64,000 bases of DNA from the NCBI RefSeq assembly GCF_000757485.1, contig NZ_JPYO01000027.1:372001-436000 (forward strand), in the 5' to 3' direction. The DNA is from Achromobacter sp. RTa. GTDB lineage: Bacteria; Pseudomonadota; Gammaproteobacteria; Burkholderiales; Burkholderiaceae_B. Positions within the stretch are counted from its first letter, which is position 1, and every line of letters begins with the position of its first letter. The notes beneath the pieces are model-generated. The model worked only from the letters and a program-made list of their open reading frames with translations, was not told the origin of the DNA and made no database searches. The translations under genes and the position numbers were made by a program. Of this stretch, positions 1 to 10,747 are shown in pieces.

Positions 1-665
1 AGCTCGTGAATGGCGTTGATGACGGCCTGCATTTGCTCATGGCCGTAGACCACGCCGCCCAGCATGATTTCTTCCGACAGCTGGTCGGCTTCCGATTCCA
101 CCATCAGCACGGCGTTTTCGGTGCCGGCGACAACCAGGTCCAGCTTCGAGGACTTGAGTTGCGAGGCGGTGGGGTTGATCGCGTACTGGCCGTCGATGTA
201 GCCCACGCGCGCGGCGCCGATCGGGCCGTTGAACGGGATGCCCGAAATGGCCAGCGCGGCCGAGGCGCCGATCATGGCGGGGATGTCGGGATCGATCTCG
301 GGGTTGACCGACAGCGTGTGGATGACCACCTGGACTTCGTTGTAGAAATCCTCGGGGAACAGCGGACGCAGGGGACGGTCGATCAGGCGCGAGGTCAGCG
401 TTTCCTTTTCGGAGGGCTTGCCTTCACGCTTGAAGAACCCGCCCGGGATGCGGCCGGCGGCGTAGGTCTTTTCGATGTAGTCGACGGTCAGCGGGAAAAA
501 CGTCTGGCCCGGCTTGGCCTTCTTGGAAGCCACGACAGTGGCCAGGACAACGGTGTCCTCGATCGACACCACCACGGCGCCGGAGGCCTGGCGGGCGATC
601 TCGCCAGTTTCCAGGACGACCGTGTGCTGGCCGTACTGGAACGATTTAGTCACTTTATTGAACAT
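1..665 (-). CDS. pnp: Polynucleotide phosphorylase, N-terminal part (cut by window edge)
   Basis: 3'-to-5' phosphorolytic exoribonuclease of mRNA decay, a cytoplasmic trimer. About 221 N-terminal residues are visible, starting [13 protein letters not shown]; the gene runs off the left edge. They cover the first RNase PH domain, with the conserved [12 protein letters not shown] (residues 71-82) and [13 protein letters not shown] (92-104). The start is the ATG at 663-665, preceded by GGAAT. It lies directly downstream of rpsO on the same strand, the classical rpsO-pnp order, with a terminator-like hairpin in the 90-bp gap. Identity is certain from the motifs; only the C-terminal PH, KH and S1 domains are unseen. 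Confidence 0.97.
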   Translation of the reverse strand, partial: MFNKVTKSFQYGQHTVVLETGEIARQASGAVVVSIEDTVVLATVVASKKAKPGQTFFPLTVDYIEKTYAAGRIPGGFFKREGKPSEKETLTSRLIDRPLRPLFPEDFYNEVQVVIHTLSVNPEIDPDIPAMIGASAALAISGIPFNGPIGAARVGYIDGQYAINPTASQLKSSKLDLVVAGTENAVLMVESEADQLSEEIMLGGVVYGHEQMQAVINAIHE

Positions 666-689
666 GACGATTATTCCTTACAAATGAAA

Positions 690-729
690 AACCGTGGCCG
701 TCGCGACATGCGTCGCACCGACCACGGTT
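690..729 (-). terminator. rpsO-pnp intercistronic hairpin with U tract
   Basis: Arms 690-699 and 720-729 pair (one G-T type mismatch) and an inner stem 703-707/712-716 extends the hairpin. On the minus strand the stem is followed by TTTTCATTTG. This matches an intrinsic terminator or attenuator between rpsO and pnp, which would leave pnp partly dependent on read-through or its own promoter. In E. coli a terminator and an RNase III processing stem occupy this same gap; that role is inferred here. Confidence 0.7.
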
Positions 730-755
730 GCGTCATGGGGAGCCAGCCCCGTCGA

Positions 756-1025
756 TCACTTGCGCAGACCGAGTTTTTCGATCAGTGCGCGGTACGAATC
801 GGGATTGCGGCCCTTGAGATAGTCGAGCAGCTTGCGGCGACGGCTGACCATACGCAGCAGACCGCGGCGCGAGTGATGGTCCTTCATGTGTTCTTTGAAG
901 TGACCGGTCAGTTCGTTGATGCGGGCGGTGAGCAGAGCCACCTGAACTTCGGGGGAGCCGGTATCGCCTTGAGCGCGTTGGAATTGCGCAACGATATCGG
1001 ATTTCTTGATGTCAGCTACAGACAT
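756..1025 (-). CDS. rpsO: 30S ribosomal protein S15
   Basis: Small-subunit primary rRNA-binding protein that contacts the central domain of 16S rRNA. It has 89 residues, the normal length, beginning [17 protein letters not shown]. The family core [12 protein letters not shown] and the basic HSRRGLL and [10 protein letters not shown] segments that bind rRNA are all present. It is followed by the terminator-like hairpin and pnp. In E. coli S15 represses its own translation through a structured leader; the 300-bp upstream region is present, but I cannot demonstrate such a fold by eye. Confidence 0.98.
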   Translation of the reverse strand: MSVADIKKSDIVAQFQRAQGDTGSPEVQVALLTARINELTGHFKEHMKDHHSRRGLLRMVSRRRKLLDYLKGRNPDSYRALIEKLGLRK

Positions 1026-1351
1026 TGATGACCTCTTCGGACATGCGACAGGGCCGAGGCGCCCTGACGTGGTTTGTAAAAAATTTGCGCGAACCTGGCT
1101 GAATTCGCTTTCTCACTGCTGCCAATGATGACTCAAACGGCACCTGGACAATAGACGCGAAGCGCGGTGCTCGGCACCGGGCGCGCGCTTGGGTTTCCAG
1201 GCCTCCGTGGCCAGCGCAAAATATCTTGCAGAATCAATACACTTGATAAAGCTCGATGATTATAGCCGATTCGCTAGAATTACCCCAATACGCCCGTCTG
1301 TCCCCTTTCCTGGATCAGGCCGCCGCGCCCCGACCTCCGCAGGAGAATGAT
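1026..1351. other. Divergent intergenic region rpsO / lipoprotein gene
   Basis: This 326-bp region separates two divergently transcribed genes. On the plus strand TTGATA (1243-1248), TATAG (1261-1265) and TAGAAT (1275-1280) are promoter-like, but no pair has ideal spacing. On the minus side an AT-rich stretch lies just upstream of rpsO (1075-1087). No ORF with coding character or clear RNA gene is visible. Confidence 0.4.
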
Positions 1352-1870
1352 ATGTCAAAATATTACAGAATCGCCCGTTCCGCGTTCGCCGCGGCGGCGC
1401 TGGCCGGCCTGGCGGCGTGCGCAAACATGGCCGAGGTGCCGCCGGGCACGCCCTACGCCGAGGTCATGGCCAAGTTCGGCCGCCCCAATTTCGAATGCCC
1501 GCAGGCCAATGGCGGGCGCCGCGTGATCTGGACGCAGCAGCCCATGGGCCAATATGCCTGGGGCACCAACGTCGGCGCCGACGGCCGCGTGGGCCAGGTG
1601 CTGCCGTTGCTGACGGACGCGCACTTCAAGGTGCTGAACGAAGGCGTATGGGGTCCCGACCGCGTGCGCTGCGAATTCGGCCCCCCCGCCAAGATTGAGG
1701 AAGCCGGCCTGGGCGAAAAGCGCGAGGTGGTCTGGTCGTACCGCTACAAGGAAAACGGCGTCTGGAACTCCCTGATGTACGTGTACATGAGCCGTGACGG
1801 CAGCAAGGTGACGCACTTCCACCCCGGCCCGGACCCCATGTACGACGACGACCGGCTCATGTGGCACTGA
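1352..1870 (+). CDS. Putative lipoprotein (unknown function)
   Basis: 172 residues. The N-terminus has a basic start, a hydrophobic stretch and a lipobox ending Leu-Ala-Ala-Cys at residues 20-23, so it is predicted to be exported and lipid-anchored. The mature part resembles SmpA/OmlA-like small lipoproteins in its opening (PPGTPYAEVMAKFGRP), the pattern of the BamE fold where a short helix follows 'G.....V...FG.P'; this link is an inference. The start at 1352 was chosen because AGGAG (1341-1345) precedes it and because it exposes the signal peptide; an upstream in-frame ATG at 1256 has neither. It ends in a strong shared terminator. Confidence 0.8.
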   Translation: MSKYYRIARSAFAAAALAGLAACANMAEVPPGTPYAEVMAKFGRPNFECPQANGGRRVIWTQQPMGQYAWGTNVGADGRVGQVLPLLTDAHFKVLNEGVWGPDRVRCEFGPPAKIEEAGLGEKREVVWSYRYKENGVWNSLMYVYMSRDGSKVTHFHPGPDPMYDDDRLMWH

Positions 1871-1878
1871 CTCCTCCC

Positions 1879-1924
1879 CCCAGAAAGACAAAACCCGCCA
1901 GCCGGCGGGTTTTGTCTTTCTGGG
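1879..1924. terminator. Bidirectional intrinsic terminator (lipoprotein / pssA)
   Basis: A perfect 21-bp stem (1879-1899 with 1904-1924) with a 4-base loop. Each arm carries an A/T run (AAAACCCGCC / GGCGGGTTTT), so it can end transcription from both sides. It lies between the convergent lipoprotein and pssA genes. Confidence 0.85.
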
Positions 1925-1934
1925 CTGCCGCCGA

Positions 1935-2708
1935 TCAGGAGGATTGGCTGCGGCGCTCCTGGGTCAGGCGGCGCGCGCGGTTCCAGCGCCAGGCCCACAT
2001 GATCCAGCCCGACAGGCCGTACAGCACGAACAGGCCGAACAGCACGACCGGAGGATCGCTGGACACGAACACGAACACGGCCACCACCAGCAGGATGCCC
2101 CAGAACGGCACGCTGCGGCCCAGGGCGAAGCTCTTGCCGCTGAAGAACGGCGCGTTCGACACCATGGAAATGCCGGCGTACATGGTCAGCGTGAACGCGG
2201 CCCAGGCCATCAGGCTGTCATGGATGGGCAGCTTGTTGTCCACCGCCAGCCAGACGAAGCCCGCCACCAGAGCGCCCGCGGCCGGGCTGGGCAAGCCCTG
2301 GAAGTAGCGCTTGTCGACCACGGCGATGTTGGTGTTGAAGCGGGCCAGGCGCAACGCGGCGCCGGCCACGTAGACGAATGCGGCCAGCCAGCCCCAGCGG
2401 CCCAGGTCGTTCAGGATCCATTCGTACATGACCAGCGCGGGCGCGACGCCGAAGGAGGTCATGTCGGACAGGGAATCGTATTGCTCGCCGAAGGCGGACT
2501 GGGTGTTGGTCAGGCGGGCGACCCGGCCGTCCATGCCGTCCAGCACCATGGCCGCGAAAATGGCGATCGCGGCCACTTCGAAGCGGTCGTTCATGGCCTG
2601 CACGACGGCATAGAACCCCGCGAACAGTGCAGCGGTGGTGAACGCGTTGGGCAGCAGATAGATGCTGCGGTGGCGGTTCTCGGAATCGCGCATGGAAAAA
2701 TTGGGCAT
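1935..2708 (-). CDS. pssA: CDP-diacylglycerol--serine O-phosphatidyltransferase
   Basis: Makes phosphatidylserine from CDP-diacylglycerol and L-serine at the inner membrane, the precursor of phosphatidylethanolamine. 257 residues. The CDP-alcohol phosphotransferase signature is present: DGMDGRVAR, then G and two aspartates in SAFGEQYDSLSD (about residues 57-82). Several hydrophobic membrane segments surround it. It belongs to the small type II PssA class of Bacillus and betaproteobacteria, not the peripheral E. coli type. It follows ilvC on the same strand after a terminator, an order common in Burkholderiales. An alternative start is Met6 (MRDSENR). Confidence 0.95.
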   Translation of the reverse strand: MPNFSMRDSENRHRSIYLLPNAFTTAALFAGFYAVVQAMNDRFEVAAIAIFAAMVLDGMDGRVARLTNTQSAFGEQYDSLSDMTSFGVAPALVMYEWILNDLGRWGWLAAFVYVAGAALRLARFNTNIAVVDKRYFQGLPSPAAGALVAGFVWLAVDNKLPIHDSLMAWAAFTLTMYAGISMVSNAPFFSGKSFALGRSVPFWGILLVVAVFVFVSSDPPVVLFGLFVLYGLSGWIMWAWRWNRARRLTQERRSQSS

Positions 2709-2813
2709 GGTCTCAATAACTTACAACGAACATTGAAAGGTTAACCCATCTGGCCCCGCTTGCGGAGCGGAGCAAGCCGCGTGCCCGGCCAAATCGACGG
2801 AGAAGCCAGAAAA

Positions 2814-2843
2814 AAGCGGCATGCCCTCGCAGGCATGCCGCTT
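2814..2843 (-). terminator. Intrinsic terminator downstream of ilvC
   Basis: A perfect 12-bp stem (2814-2825 with 2832-2843) and 6-base loop, followed on the minus strand by TTTTTTCTGG. It ends the ilvBNC transcript before pssA. Confidence 0.85.
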
Positions 2844-2885
2844 CGACCCTGATTGCGCGGGGTCGCCCCCGCGCAGTGGCAAGGA

Positions 2886-4456
<1,571 letters not shown>

Positions 4457-4467
4457 GGGTGGCCTCC

Positions 4468-6183
4468 TTACAGGTCTTCAGAGCCGAGCAGCATTTCGGT
4501 CAGCCCGCGGCCGGCCTTGACCATCGGCCACACGTTTTCGGTGCGGTCGGTGATGAAGTCCAGGAAGACCAGGCGGTCCTTGTGCTTCTTGAACGCTTCG
4601 CGCAGCGCCGGCTCGACGTCAGCCGGGCGTTCGATGCGCAGACCCACGTGGCCATAGGCCTCGGCCACCTTGACGAAATCGGGCAGCGAATCCATGTAGG
4701 ACTCGGAATAGCGCGAACCATAGTCGATCTGCTGCCACTGCCGGACCATGCCCAGGAAGCGGTTGTTCAGGCAGACGATCTTCGGCGTCAGGCGGTACTG
4801 GTGGCAGGTCGACAATTCCTGGATGTTCATCTGGATCGACGCTTCGCCGGTGATGACGGCCACGTCGTGCCCCGGATTGGCCATCTGCACGCCCATTGCG
4901 TACGGCAGGCCCACGCCCATGGTGCCCAGGCCGCCGGAGTTGATCCAGCGGCGCGGCTTGTCGAACTTGTAGTACTGCGCCGCCCACATCTGGTGCTGGC
5001 CCACGTCGGACGTGACGAAGGCGTCGCCGCCGGTCACTTCCCAGAGCTTTTCCACCACGTACTGCGGCTTGATGACCTCGTCCGAATTGGCGAACTTCAG
5101 GCATTCCTTGCCGCGCCAGGTCTCGACCTGCTCCCACCACTTGGTGATGGAGGCAGGCTTGTGCTCGGCCGCTGCGATGTCGTACTGCGCGCTGAGGTCG
5201 GCCAGGACGTCCTTCACGTTGCCCACGATCGGGACATCCACGCGCACGCGCTTGGAGATCGACGAGGGATCGATGTCGATATGGATGATCTTGCGTGCGT
5301 TCTGCGCGAAATGCTTGGGATTGCCGATCACGCGGTCGTCGAAGCGCGCGCCGATGGCCAGCAGGACGTCGCAATGCTGCATCGCCATATTGGCTTCGTA
5401 GGTGCCGTGCATGCCGGGCATGCCCACGAACTGGCCGCTGCTGGCCGGATAGCCGCCCAGACCCATCAGGGTGCTGGTGCAGGGCGCGCCCAGTTGCGTC
5501 ACGAGCTTGTTGAGCTCGGGCGCTGCATTCGACAGGATGACCCCGCCTCCCGTGTAGATCATCGGGCGCTCGGCCGACAGCAGCATCTGCACGGCCTTCT
5601 TGATCTGCCCCTGGTGGCCCTTGTTTACGGGCGCGTAGGAACGCATCGAGATCTCGCCCTTGGGCGGCGCGTACTTGCACTGCGCAACGGTGATGTCCTT
5701 GGGGATGTCCACCAGCACCGGGCCGGGACGGCCGGTGCGCGCGATGTAGAACGCGCGGCGCATGGTCTCGGCCAGGTCCTTGACGTCGCGCACGAGGAAG
5801 TTGTGCTTGACGCAGGGACGCGTGATACCGACGGTGTCGCATTCCTGGAAGGCGTCCTCGCCGATGGCCGCAGTGGGCACCTGCCCGCTGATGATGACCA
5901 TCGGGATGGAATCCATGTAGGCGGTGGCGATGCCGGTGACGGCATTGGTCACGCCCGGGCCGCTGGTCACGATGCAGACGCCGACCTTCTGCGACGAGCG
6001 CGAATAGGCATCGGCGGCGTGCACGGCAGCTTGCTCGTGGCGCACCAGGATATGCTGGAATTTGTCTTGCTTGAAAATCGCGTCGTAGATGTAAAGCACC
6101 GCGCCGCCGGGGTAGCCGAAAACGTGTTCCACGCCTTCTTCGGCCAGGCAGCGCACGACGATATCGGCGCCATTCAGTTCCAT
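4468..6183 (-). CDS. ilvB: Acetolactate synthase large (catalytic) subunit
   Basis: Thiamine-diphosphate and FAD enzyme that condenses two pyruvates, or pyruvate with 2-ketobutyrate, in branched-chain amino acid synthesis. 571 residues. The catalytic glutamate lies in VRHEQAAVHAADAY. The ThDP site reads GEASIQMN...CLNN, with Glu replacing the Asp of the textbook GDG motif; I believe GE[AG]S forms are usual in Burkholderiales homologues. Start 6183 fits AAAGGA upstream and the MELNGADIVVRCL opening. It is the first gene of ilvBNC. The paralogue naming (ilvB or ilvI) cannot be resolved from sequence alone. Confidence 0.97.
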   Translation of the reverse strand: MELNGADIVVRCLAEEGVEHVFGYPGGAVLYIYDAIFKQDKFQHILVRHEQAAVHAADAYSRSSQKVGVCIVTSGPGVTNAVTGIATAYMDSIPMVIISGQVPTAAIGEDAFQECDTVGITRPCVKHNFLVRDVKDLAETMRRAFYIARTGRPGPVLVDIPKDITVAQCKYAPPKGEISMRSYAPVNKGHQGQIKKAVQMLLSAERPMIYTGGGVILSNAAPELNKLVTQLGAPCTSTLMGLGGYPASSGQFVGMPGMHGTYEANMAMQHCDVLLAIGARFDDRVIGNPKHFAQNARKIIHIDIDPSSISKRVRVDVPIVGNVKDVLADLSAQYDIAAAEHKPASITKWWEQVETWRGKECLKFANSDEVIKPQYVVEKLWEVTGGDAFVTSDVGQHQMWAAQYYKFDKPRRWINSGGLGTMGVGLPYAMGVQMANPGHDVAVITGEASIQMNIQELSTCHQYRLTPKIVCLNNRFLGMVRQWQQIDYGSRYSESYMDSLPDFVKVAEAYGHVGLRIERPADVEPALREAFKKHKDRLVFLDFITDRTENVWPMVKAGRGLTEMLLGSEDL

Positions 6184-6657
6184 GTTGTCATTCCTTTCAA
6201 AACCGGCCCTGCAAACCCTGACTGCTGCTCGCCCGGATACGGCGGCAACTGAACCCATACCGGCTACGACAACATGATCCGGCGCTTAGCGGCTCACGGA
6301 GCCACGCCACCCGGACACCTTGCCGACCCGGCACACGCTCGACAGAACGCAGTGCAAACGCCCCTGGGGGACGCTGGAGGTCGAAATGGAAGCCTTGGCA
6401 ACACACGCTTGTGGCGCGGCCAACGGCAGGTGTAACTGCTGCGGGATGGGGTGGGAGGTGACCCTGGCCATCCGCCTCAACGCACCGGCTTCGGATAGGC
6501 AGGCCGGCGCAAGTGGAGCAATTTACCGCGTTGCGTCAAAGGTGGCAAATCGGCTTTTCCGCAACCGTTGCGCAGAAGGTTCGGTAACCATCTGACCCCA
6601 AAAAAAGCACGACTCTCTCTATACTTGATTCCATTATCCAGAACCTCATCGCCGCCC
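6184..6657. other. Divergent intergenic region ilvB / FUSC gene
   Basis: 474 bp between the divergent starts. No leader peptide rich in Ile, Val or Leu codons is evident upstream of ilvB, so classical attenuation is not supported. On the plus strand TATACT at 6620-6625 is a plausible -10 for the FUSC gene, without a clear -35. The middle (6300-6480) is GC-rich and open in several frames, but none has a good ribosome site or a recognisable product. Confidence 0.4.
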
Positions 6658-8880
6658 ATGGACTTGCGCATCGCCAGCATCCGCCGCTTCCTCTACAGCC
6701 ACTACTTCTTCGGCGGGGTGCGCCAGGGGGTGGGGATGCTGTTGCCCGTGCTGGTGCTGGGCGGCATCTTCGGCGACTACACGACCGGGCTGGTGGCGAC
6801 CTTCGGCGCGCAGTGCCTGGCCATCATCGACCAGCCCGGCGGCCCGCAGCGCCATCGCACGAACGAAATGCTGGGCGGCGCCGCGCTGGGCACCCTGACC
6901 GTCGTCGTCACCGGGCTGGCCTCCTCGCACCCCGTGCTGATCTGGCTGGCGGTCATCGTCCAATGCTTCGTCTATTCCATGTTCACCGTGTTCGGCAAGC
7001 GCGGCGGGCTGATCGGCTTTGCCGGCCTGCTGCTGATGACGCTGACCATGCACTCGCCGCTCGAACCCCATGAAGTACTGGCGCACGCGGCGGCCACGCT
7101 GGGCGGGGCGCTGTTCTACGTGGCGTTCAGCCTGGGCTTTTCCCGCCTGTTCTGGCTGCGGGAAGAACAACAGGCCATGTCGGTGGCGCTGTTCGCGACC
7201 GCCGACTACGTCGCCGCCCGCGCCACTTTCTATGACGACACCGCCGACCTGGACGAGGCCTACCGGACGCTGATCCAGCGCCAGTCCGTCATGACGGAAA
7301 AGCACCAGGCGGCGCGCGACATGGTGCTGCGCGCCCTGCCCCGCGGCAAGGGCCTGGGCGACCGCCAGCGCGTGATGATCTGGAACATGTTCGTGGACAT
7401 GCTGCAGCTCCTGGATACGCTGGTGGCCACGCATACCGACTACGCCGCGTTGCGCCGCGCGCTGGCCGGCAGCGACTGCCTGATGTTCATGCGCGACGCG
7501 CTGGTGAAGATGTCGCTGGAGCTCAATCGCATCGCGCTGGACGTCTCGCGCGGGCGCAAGGTGCAATACCGCAGCAGCGCCAAGGCCGAACTGCGCGCCA
7601 TCGAGTACGAGATCGAACAGCTCAAGCAACAGGGCCTGGGGGAGCGCGAGCCCGAAATGCTGGCGCTGATCGTCCAGGTGCTGCGCCGCCTGCGCAATTC
7701 GGCGCGCATCGTGGACAGGCTGGCCGACCACACCGCGGCCTCGCCCGATGCCAAGCCCACCGACGTGCTGCGCATCAACAAGTCGCTCACGCGCTTCATT
7801 TCGCGCCAGGAGTTCCGCGTGGGGCTGCTGACGAGCAACCTGCGCCTGGATTCGCCGCATTTCCGCTACGCGCTGCGCGTGACCGCCGCCGCGGCCATCG
7901 CCATGACGCTGGCCAGCCGCTGGCTGTCGCCGGAATTCTCCGCGCACAACTACTGGATCATGCTGACCATCGTCATCATCATGAAGCCCGGTTTCGCGCT
8001 GACACGCCAGCGCAATGGCTGGCGCCTGATGGGCACCGTGATCGGCTGCCTCTGCGCCCTGCTGCTGTTCAACCTGACCGACCGGCCCGGGATTCTCTTC
8101 GCCGTGCTGCTGGGAGCGTGCATCATGGGCAACAGCCTGGTGCAGCTGAACTACATGGCCAGCGCCATCTTCAACACGCTGTTCGTGGTGCTGGTGTTCC
8201 ACTTCGTGTCGCCGGGCACCGTCTCCATGTCGGTGATCGGCGAACGCGCCATCGACACGCTGCTGGGCTGCGCGCTGGCGCTGGTGTGCAGCTATATCCT
8301 GCCGTGGTGGGAGGCCCGCTACCTCAGGCCGCTTGCCGCGGCCGCCACGCGGGCCAACCGCGAATACCTGATGGCGGGCCTGCGCTACGTCGAAGCCATG
8401 CAGGCCCACGGCGCCCCGGTCGGGGCTTCGGCCGGCGAAACCCCGGCGGTCACGGACGCCGACCTGGCCTGGAGGCTCGCGCGCAAGAACGTGCACATCT
8501 CGTTCAGCAATTTCGCCGAGGCCTTCTACCGGATGATGAGCGAGCCCAAGTCGCACCAGGTGAGCGTGCCCGAACTGAACAACCTGCTGATCCAGAACCA
8601 CATCCTGGCCTCGCAGATCACGGCGGCGGTGCCCATCATGGCCGCCCTGCCCGCCACGCCCGACGCCGTGCAGCGGGCGCTGACCGGCATGGTGGACCTG
8701 CTGGACGAAAAACGCGCCCAGGCGCCCGCCAACCTCCCCACGCAGTTCGAGACGGAAGGGGAACAGGCGGCGCTGGTCTACCCCGTGAAGCAGATGCTCA
8801 AGGCCGCCCACATGATCCGCCAGGAACTGCAGGCCCTGGCAGACCCGGCTCACACGCCGCCCGTGGCGGCCGCAGCCTGA
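6658..8880 (+). CDS. FUSC family inner-membrane protein (YccS-like)
   Basis: 740 residues. It has two blocks of hydrophobic helices (about residues 17-165 and 400-545) separated by a long soluble region of helices, and a cytoplasmic C-terminal tail. This is the duplicated architecture of the YccS/YhfK and AaeB/FUSC families, whose members are linked to aromatic acid or fusaric acid efflux. An actual substrate cannot be inferred. Start 6658 (MDLRIASIRRFLYSHYFFGG) is chosen because homologues begin near the first helix; an in-frame ATG 90 bp upstream lacks support. A 184-bp repeat begins 10 bp after its stop. Confidence 0.88.
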   Translation: MDLRIASIRRFLYSHYFFGGVRQGVGMLLPVLVLGGIFGDYTTGLVATFGAQCLAIIDQPGGPQRHRTNEMLGGAALGTLTVVVTGLASSHPVLIWLAVIVQCFVYSMFTVFGKRGGLIGFAGLLLMTLTMHSPLEPHEVLAHAAATLGGALFYVAFSLGFSRLFWLREEQQAMSVALFATADYVAARATFYDDTADLDEAYRTLIQRQSVMTEKHQAARDMVLRALPRGKGLGDRQRVMIWNMFVDMLQLLDTLVATHTDYAALRRALAGSDCLMFMRDALVKMSLELNRIALDVSRGRKVQYRSSAKAELRAIEYEIEQLKQQGLGEREPEMLALIVQVLRRLRNSARIVDRLADHTAASPDAKPTDVLRINKSLTRFISRQEFRVGLLTSNLRLDSPHFRYALRVTAAAAIAMTLASRWLSPEFSAHNYWIMLTIVIIMKPGFALTRQRNGWRLMGTVIGCLCALLLFNLTDRPGILFAVLLGACIMGNSLVQLNYMASAIFNTLFVVLVFHFVSPGTVSMSVIGERAIDTLLGCALALVCSYILPWWEARYLRPLAAAATRANREYLMAGLRYVEAMQAHGAPVGASAGETPAVTDADLAWRLARKNVHISFSNFAEAFYRMMSEPKSHQVSVPELNNLLIQNHILASQITAAVPIMAALPATPDAVQRALTGMVDLLDEKRAQAPANLPTQFETEGEQAALVYPVKQMLKAAHMIRQELQALADPAHTPPVAAAA

Positions 8881-8890
8881 ATCCCGGACC

Positions 8891-9074
8891 GTAGGATGGG
8901 TGTAGCGCGAGAGTTCTTAAGCTAGAACATCGAACTCCAACGCGCGCAACCCATGCGGCTGCGGGCAGACAGCGCCCGGGTCGGGCCGGAAAACCGTCTC
9001 TTGCGGCAGCATGGGTTGCGCGCGTTCAGCATCCAGGTTCTTACCTGGGAACTGCCGCGCTTGACCCATCCTAC
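8891..9074 (+). repeat. 184-bp dispersed inverted-repeat element, copy 1
   Basis: Terminal inverted repeats GTAGGATGGGT...ACCCATCCTAC bound a 184-bp element that also holds a perfect 18-bp internal inverted repeat (AACGCGCGCAACCCATGC with its complement at about 9018-9036). The same element of the same length occurs in opposite orientation at 36022-36205, with matching spacer sequence (e.g. GGGCAGAC). It encodes no transposase, so it resembles a MITE/REP-like non-autonomous repeat. It fills the gap between the convergent FUSC gene and yaaA, and its right end supplies the TAG stop codon of yaaA (9071-9073). Confidence 0.85.
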
Positions 9075-9841
9075 GCTTTGCGCCTGAAGACCAGTTTGTC
9101 TTCGGACGAAGCCGAGGCGTCGAACTTGTAGCCTTCCAGGTCGAAACCCTGCAGGCCTTCCGGCTTGGATACCTTGTGCAGGATCGCGTAGCGCGCCATC
9201 AGGCCGCGCGCGCGCTTGGCGTGGAAACTGATGACCTTCCAGGCGCCGTTCTTCCAGTCCTGGAAAACGCACTGCACCACGCGCGCCTTGAGGGTCTTCA
9301 GATCGACCGACTTGAAGTATTCCTCGGACGCCAGGTTGACGATCACCGGCGCCTTCTGGCCCGCCTGCCGTTCGTTCAGGTAGTCGGCGATGGCCGACCC
9401 CCAGTACTCGTACAGGTTCTTGCCCTTGGGCGTGGCCAGGCGCGTGCCCATTTCCAGGCGATACGGCTGCATCAGGTCCAGCGGACGCAGGACGCCGTAC
9501 AGGCCGCTGAGGATGGCCACGTGATCCTGCGCCCAATCCAGTTGCTTGGCCGACAGGGTGGAAGCCTCCAGCCCTTCGTACACATCCCCGTTGAAGGCCA
9601 GCACCGCCTGGCGCGAATTGGCCTGCGTAAAGCTGCGCTTCCAATGGGCGTAGCGCTGGACGTTCAGCTCGGACAGGGCCGGGCTCAGGCTCATGAGCGC
9701 GGAGATGTCCTCGGCCGACTTGGTCTTCAGCACCTTGATCAGGGCCGCGGCCTGATCCACGAACAACGGCTGGGTATGGGTCTCGACGTGCAGCGGCGAG
9801 TCGTAGTCCAGCTTCTTGGCGGGAGAAAGCAGAAACAGCAT
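9071..9841 (-). CDS. yaaA: Peroxide stress protein YaaA (DUF328)
   Basis: 256 residues, the normal length. In E. coli YaaA lowers intracellular free iron and protects DNA during H2O2 stress. The family signature is clear: start MLFLLSPAKKLDYDSPL, then GDVYEGL, LYGVLRPLD, YRLEMGTRL and SFHAKRARGLMARY. Start 9841 is preceded by AAGGAAA; an upstream in-frame ATG at 9883 lies inside the preceding gene. It follows the dehydrogenase gene by 19 bp on the same strand and is probably co-transcribed. The stop codon lies inside the 184-bp repeat, so the last codons may be element-derived. Confidence 0.95.
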   Translation of the reverse strand: MLFLLSPAKKLDYDSPLHVETHTQPLFVDQAAALIKVLKTKSAEDISALMSLSPALSELNVQRYAHWKRSFTQANSRQAVLAFNGDVYEGLEASTLSAKQLDWAQDHVAILSGLYGVLRPLDLMQPYRLEMGTRLATPKGKNLYEYWGSAIADYLNERQAGQKAPVIVNLASEEYFKSVDLKTLKARVVQCVFQDWKNGAWKVISFHAKRARGLMARYAILHKVSKPEGLQGFDLEGYKFDASASSEDKLVFRRKA

Positions 9842-9860
9842 TGCGGGATTTCCTTTTTGT

Positions 9861-10643
9861 TCAGCGCGCCGTCCAGCCGCCATCGACCGAGACGGACGTT
9901 CCTGTGATTTGCGCGGCGGCGTCCGAAGCCAGGAACACGGCGGTGCCGCCCAGTTGTTCCGGCGTCACGAATTGCAGCGAGGGCTGTTTTTCGCCCAGCA
10001 GCTCGCGCGCCGCGGTTTCCTGGTCCACGCCGCTCTTCTCGGCCAGCGCCGTGATCTGCTTTTCCACCAGCGGGGTGCGGACCCAGCCCGGGCAGATAGC
10101 GTTGGCGGTAATGCCCTGGCCGGCCGTTTCCAGCGCCGTGACCTTGGTGAAGCCCACCACTCCGTGCTTGGCCGCCACATAGGCCGACTTGTTGGCCGAC
10201 GCCACCAGGCCGTGCGCCGAAGCGATATTGATGATCCGGCCGAAGCCCTGCTTCTTCATGTGCGGCAGCGCGGCAGCGGTGCCATGGAACACCGCCGACA
10301 GGTTCAGCGCCAGGATCGCGTCCCACTTCTCGACCGGGAAGTCCTCGATCTGCGCCGTGTGCTGGATGCCGGCATTGTTGACCAGGATGTCGATGCGGCC
10401 CATCTGGCGCACGGCGTTCTCGACCAGATCGCGCACGGCCGAACCCTTGGACAGGTCGGCGCCGTCGTAGATCACTTTCACGCCATGCTTTTCGGCCAAT
10501 CCGGCCCGGACCTTCTCGATTTCCGCGGCGTCGCCGAAGCCGTTCAAGACGATGTCCGCGCCCTGCGCGGCGAAGGCCGTGGCTATACCCAGGCCGATGC
10601 CGCTGGTGGAACCGGTGACTAGGGCGACTTTTCCTTTGAGCAT
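9861..10643 (-). CDS. 3-hydroxybutyrate dehydrogenase (SDR family)
   Basis: NAD-dependent oxidation of D-3-hydroxybutyrate to acetoacetate, used in polyhydroxybutyrate and ketone-body metabolism. 260 residues, the family length. Classical short-chain dehydrogenase features are the cofactor motif GSTSGIG (residues 11-17), NNAG, catalytic Ser in NIASAHG and Tyr-x3-Lys in SAYVAAKHG, and the C-terminal SVDGGWTAR typical of BdhA/HbdH. Start 10643 (MLKGKVALVTGS) is preceded by AGGAGA. It is upstream of yaaA on the same strand. Confidence 0.93.
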   Translation of the reverse strand: MLKGKVALVTGSTSGIGLGIATAFAAQGADIVLNGFGDAAEIEKVRAGLAEKHGVKVIYDGADLSKGSAVRDLVENAVRQMGRIDILVNNAGIQHTAQIEDFPVEKWDAILALNLSAVFHGTAAALPHMKKQGFGRIINIASAHGLVASANKSAYVAAKHGVVGFTKVTALETAGQGITANAICPGWVRTPLVEKQITALAEKSGVDQETAARELLGEKQPSLQFVTPEQLGGTAVFLASDAAAQITGTSVSVDGGWTAR

Positions 10644-10747
10644 GAGCGATCTCCTGTGATCTGGCATGAGGGACGGGAAGCAAGGCAGGCGTCAAGTGTA
10701 GCTGCCCGGCAAGACGGCAATCATGCCATGCCGCAATGGCTTGCGGA

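Noticed and set aside
4840..4860. Loss of the ThDP GDG motif in IlvB (reads GEAS)
   Set aside because: GE[AG]S variants appear to be normal in Burkholderiales acetolactate synthases, and the rest of the site (CLNN, catalytic Glu) is intact.
6197..6480. Possible ilv leader peptide upstream of ilvB
   Set aside because: The open frames there are not rich in Ile, Leu or Val codons and no terminator/antiterminator pair was found.
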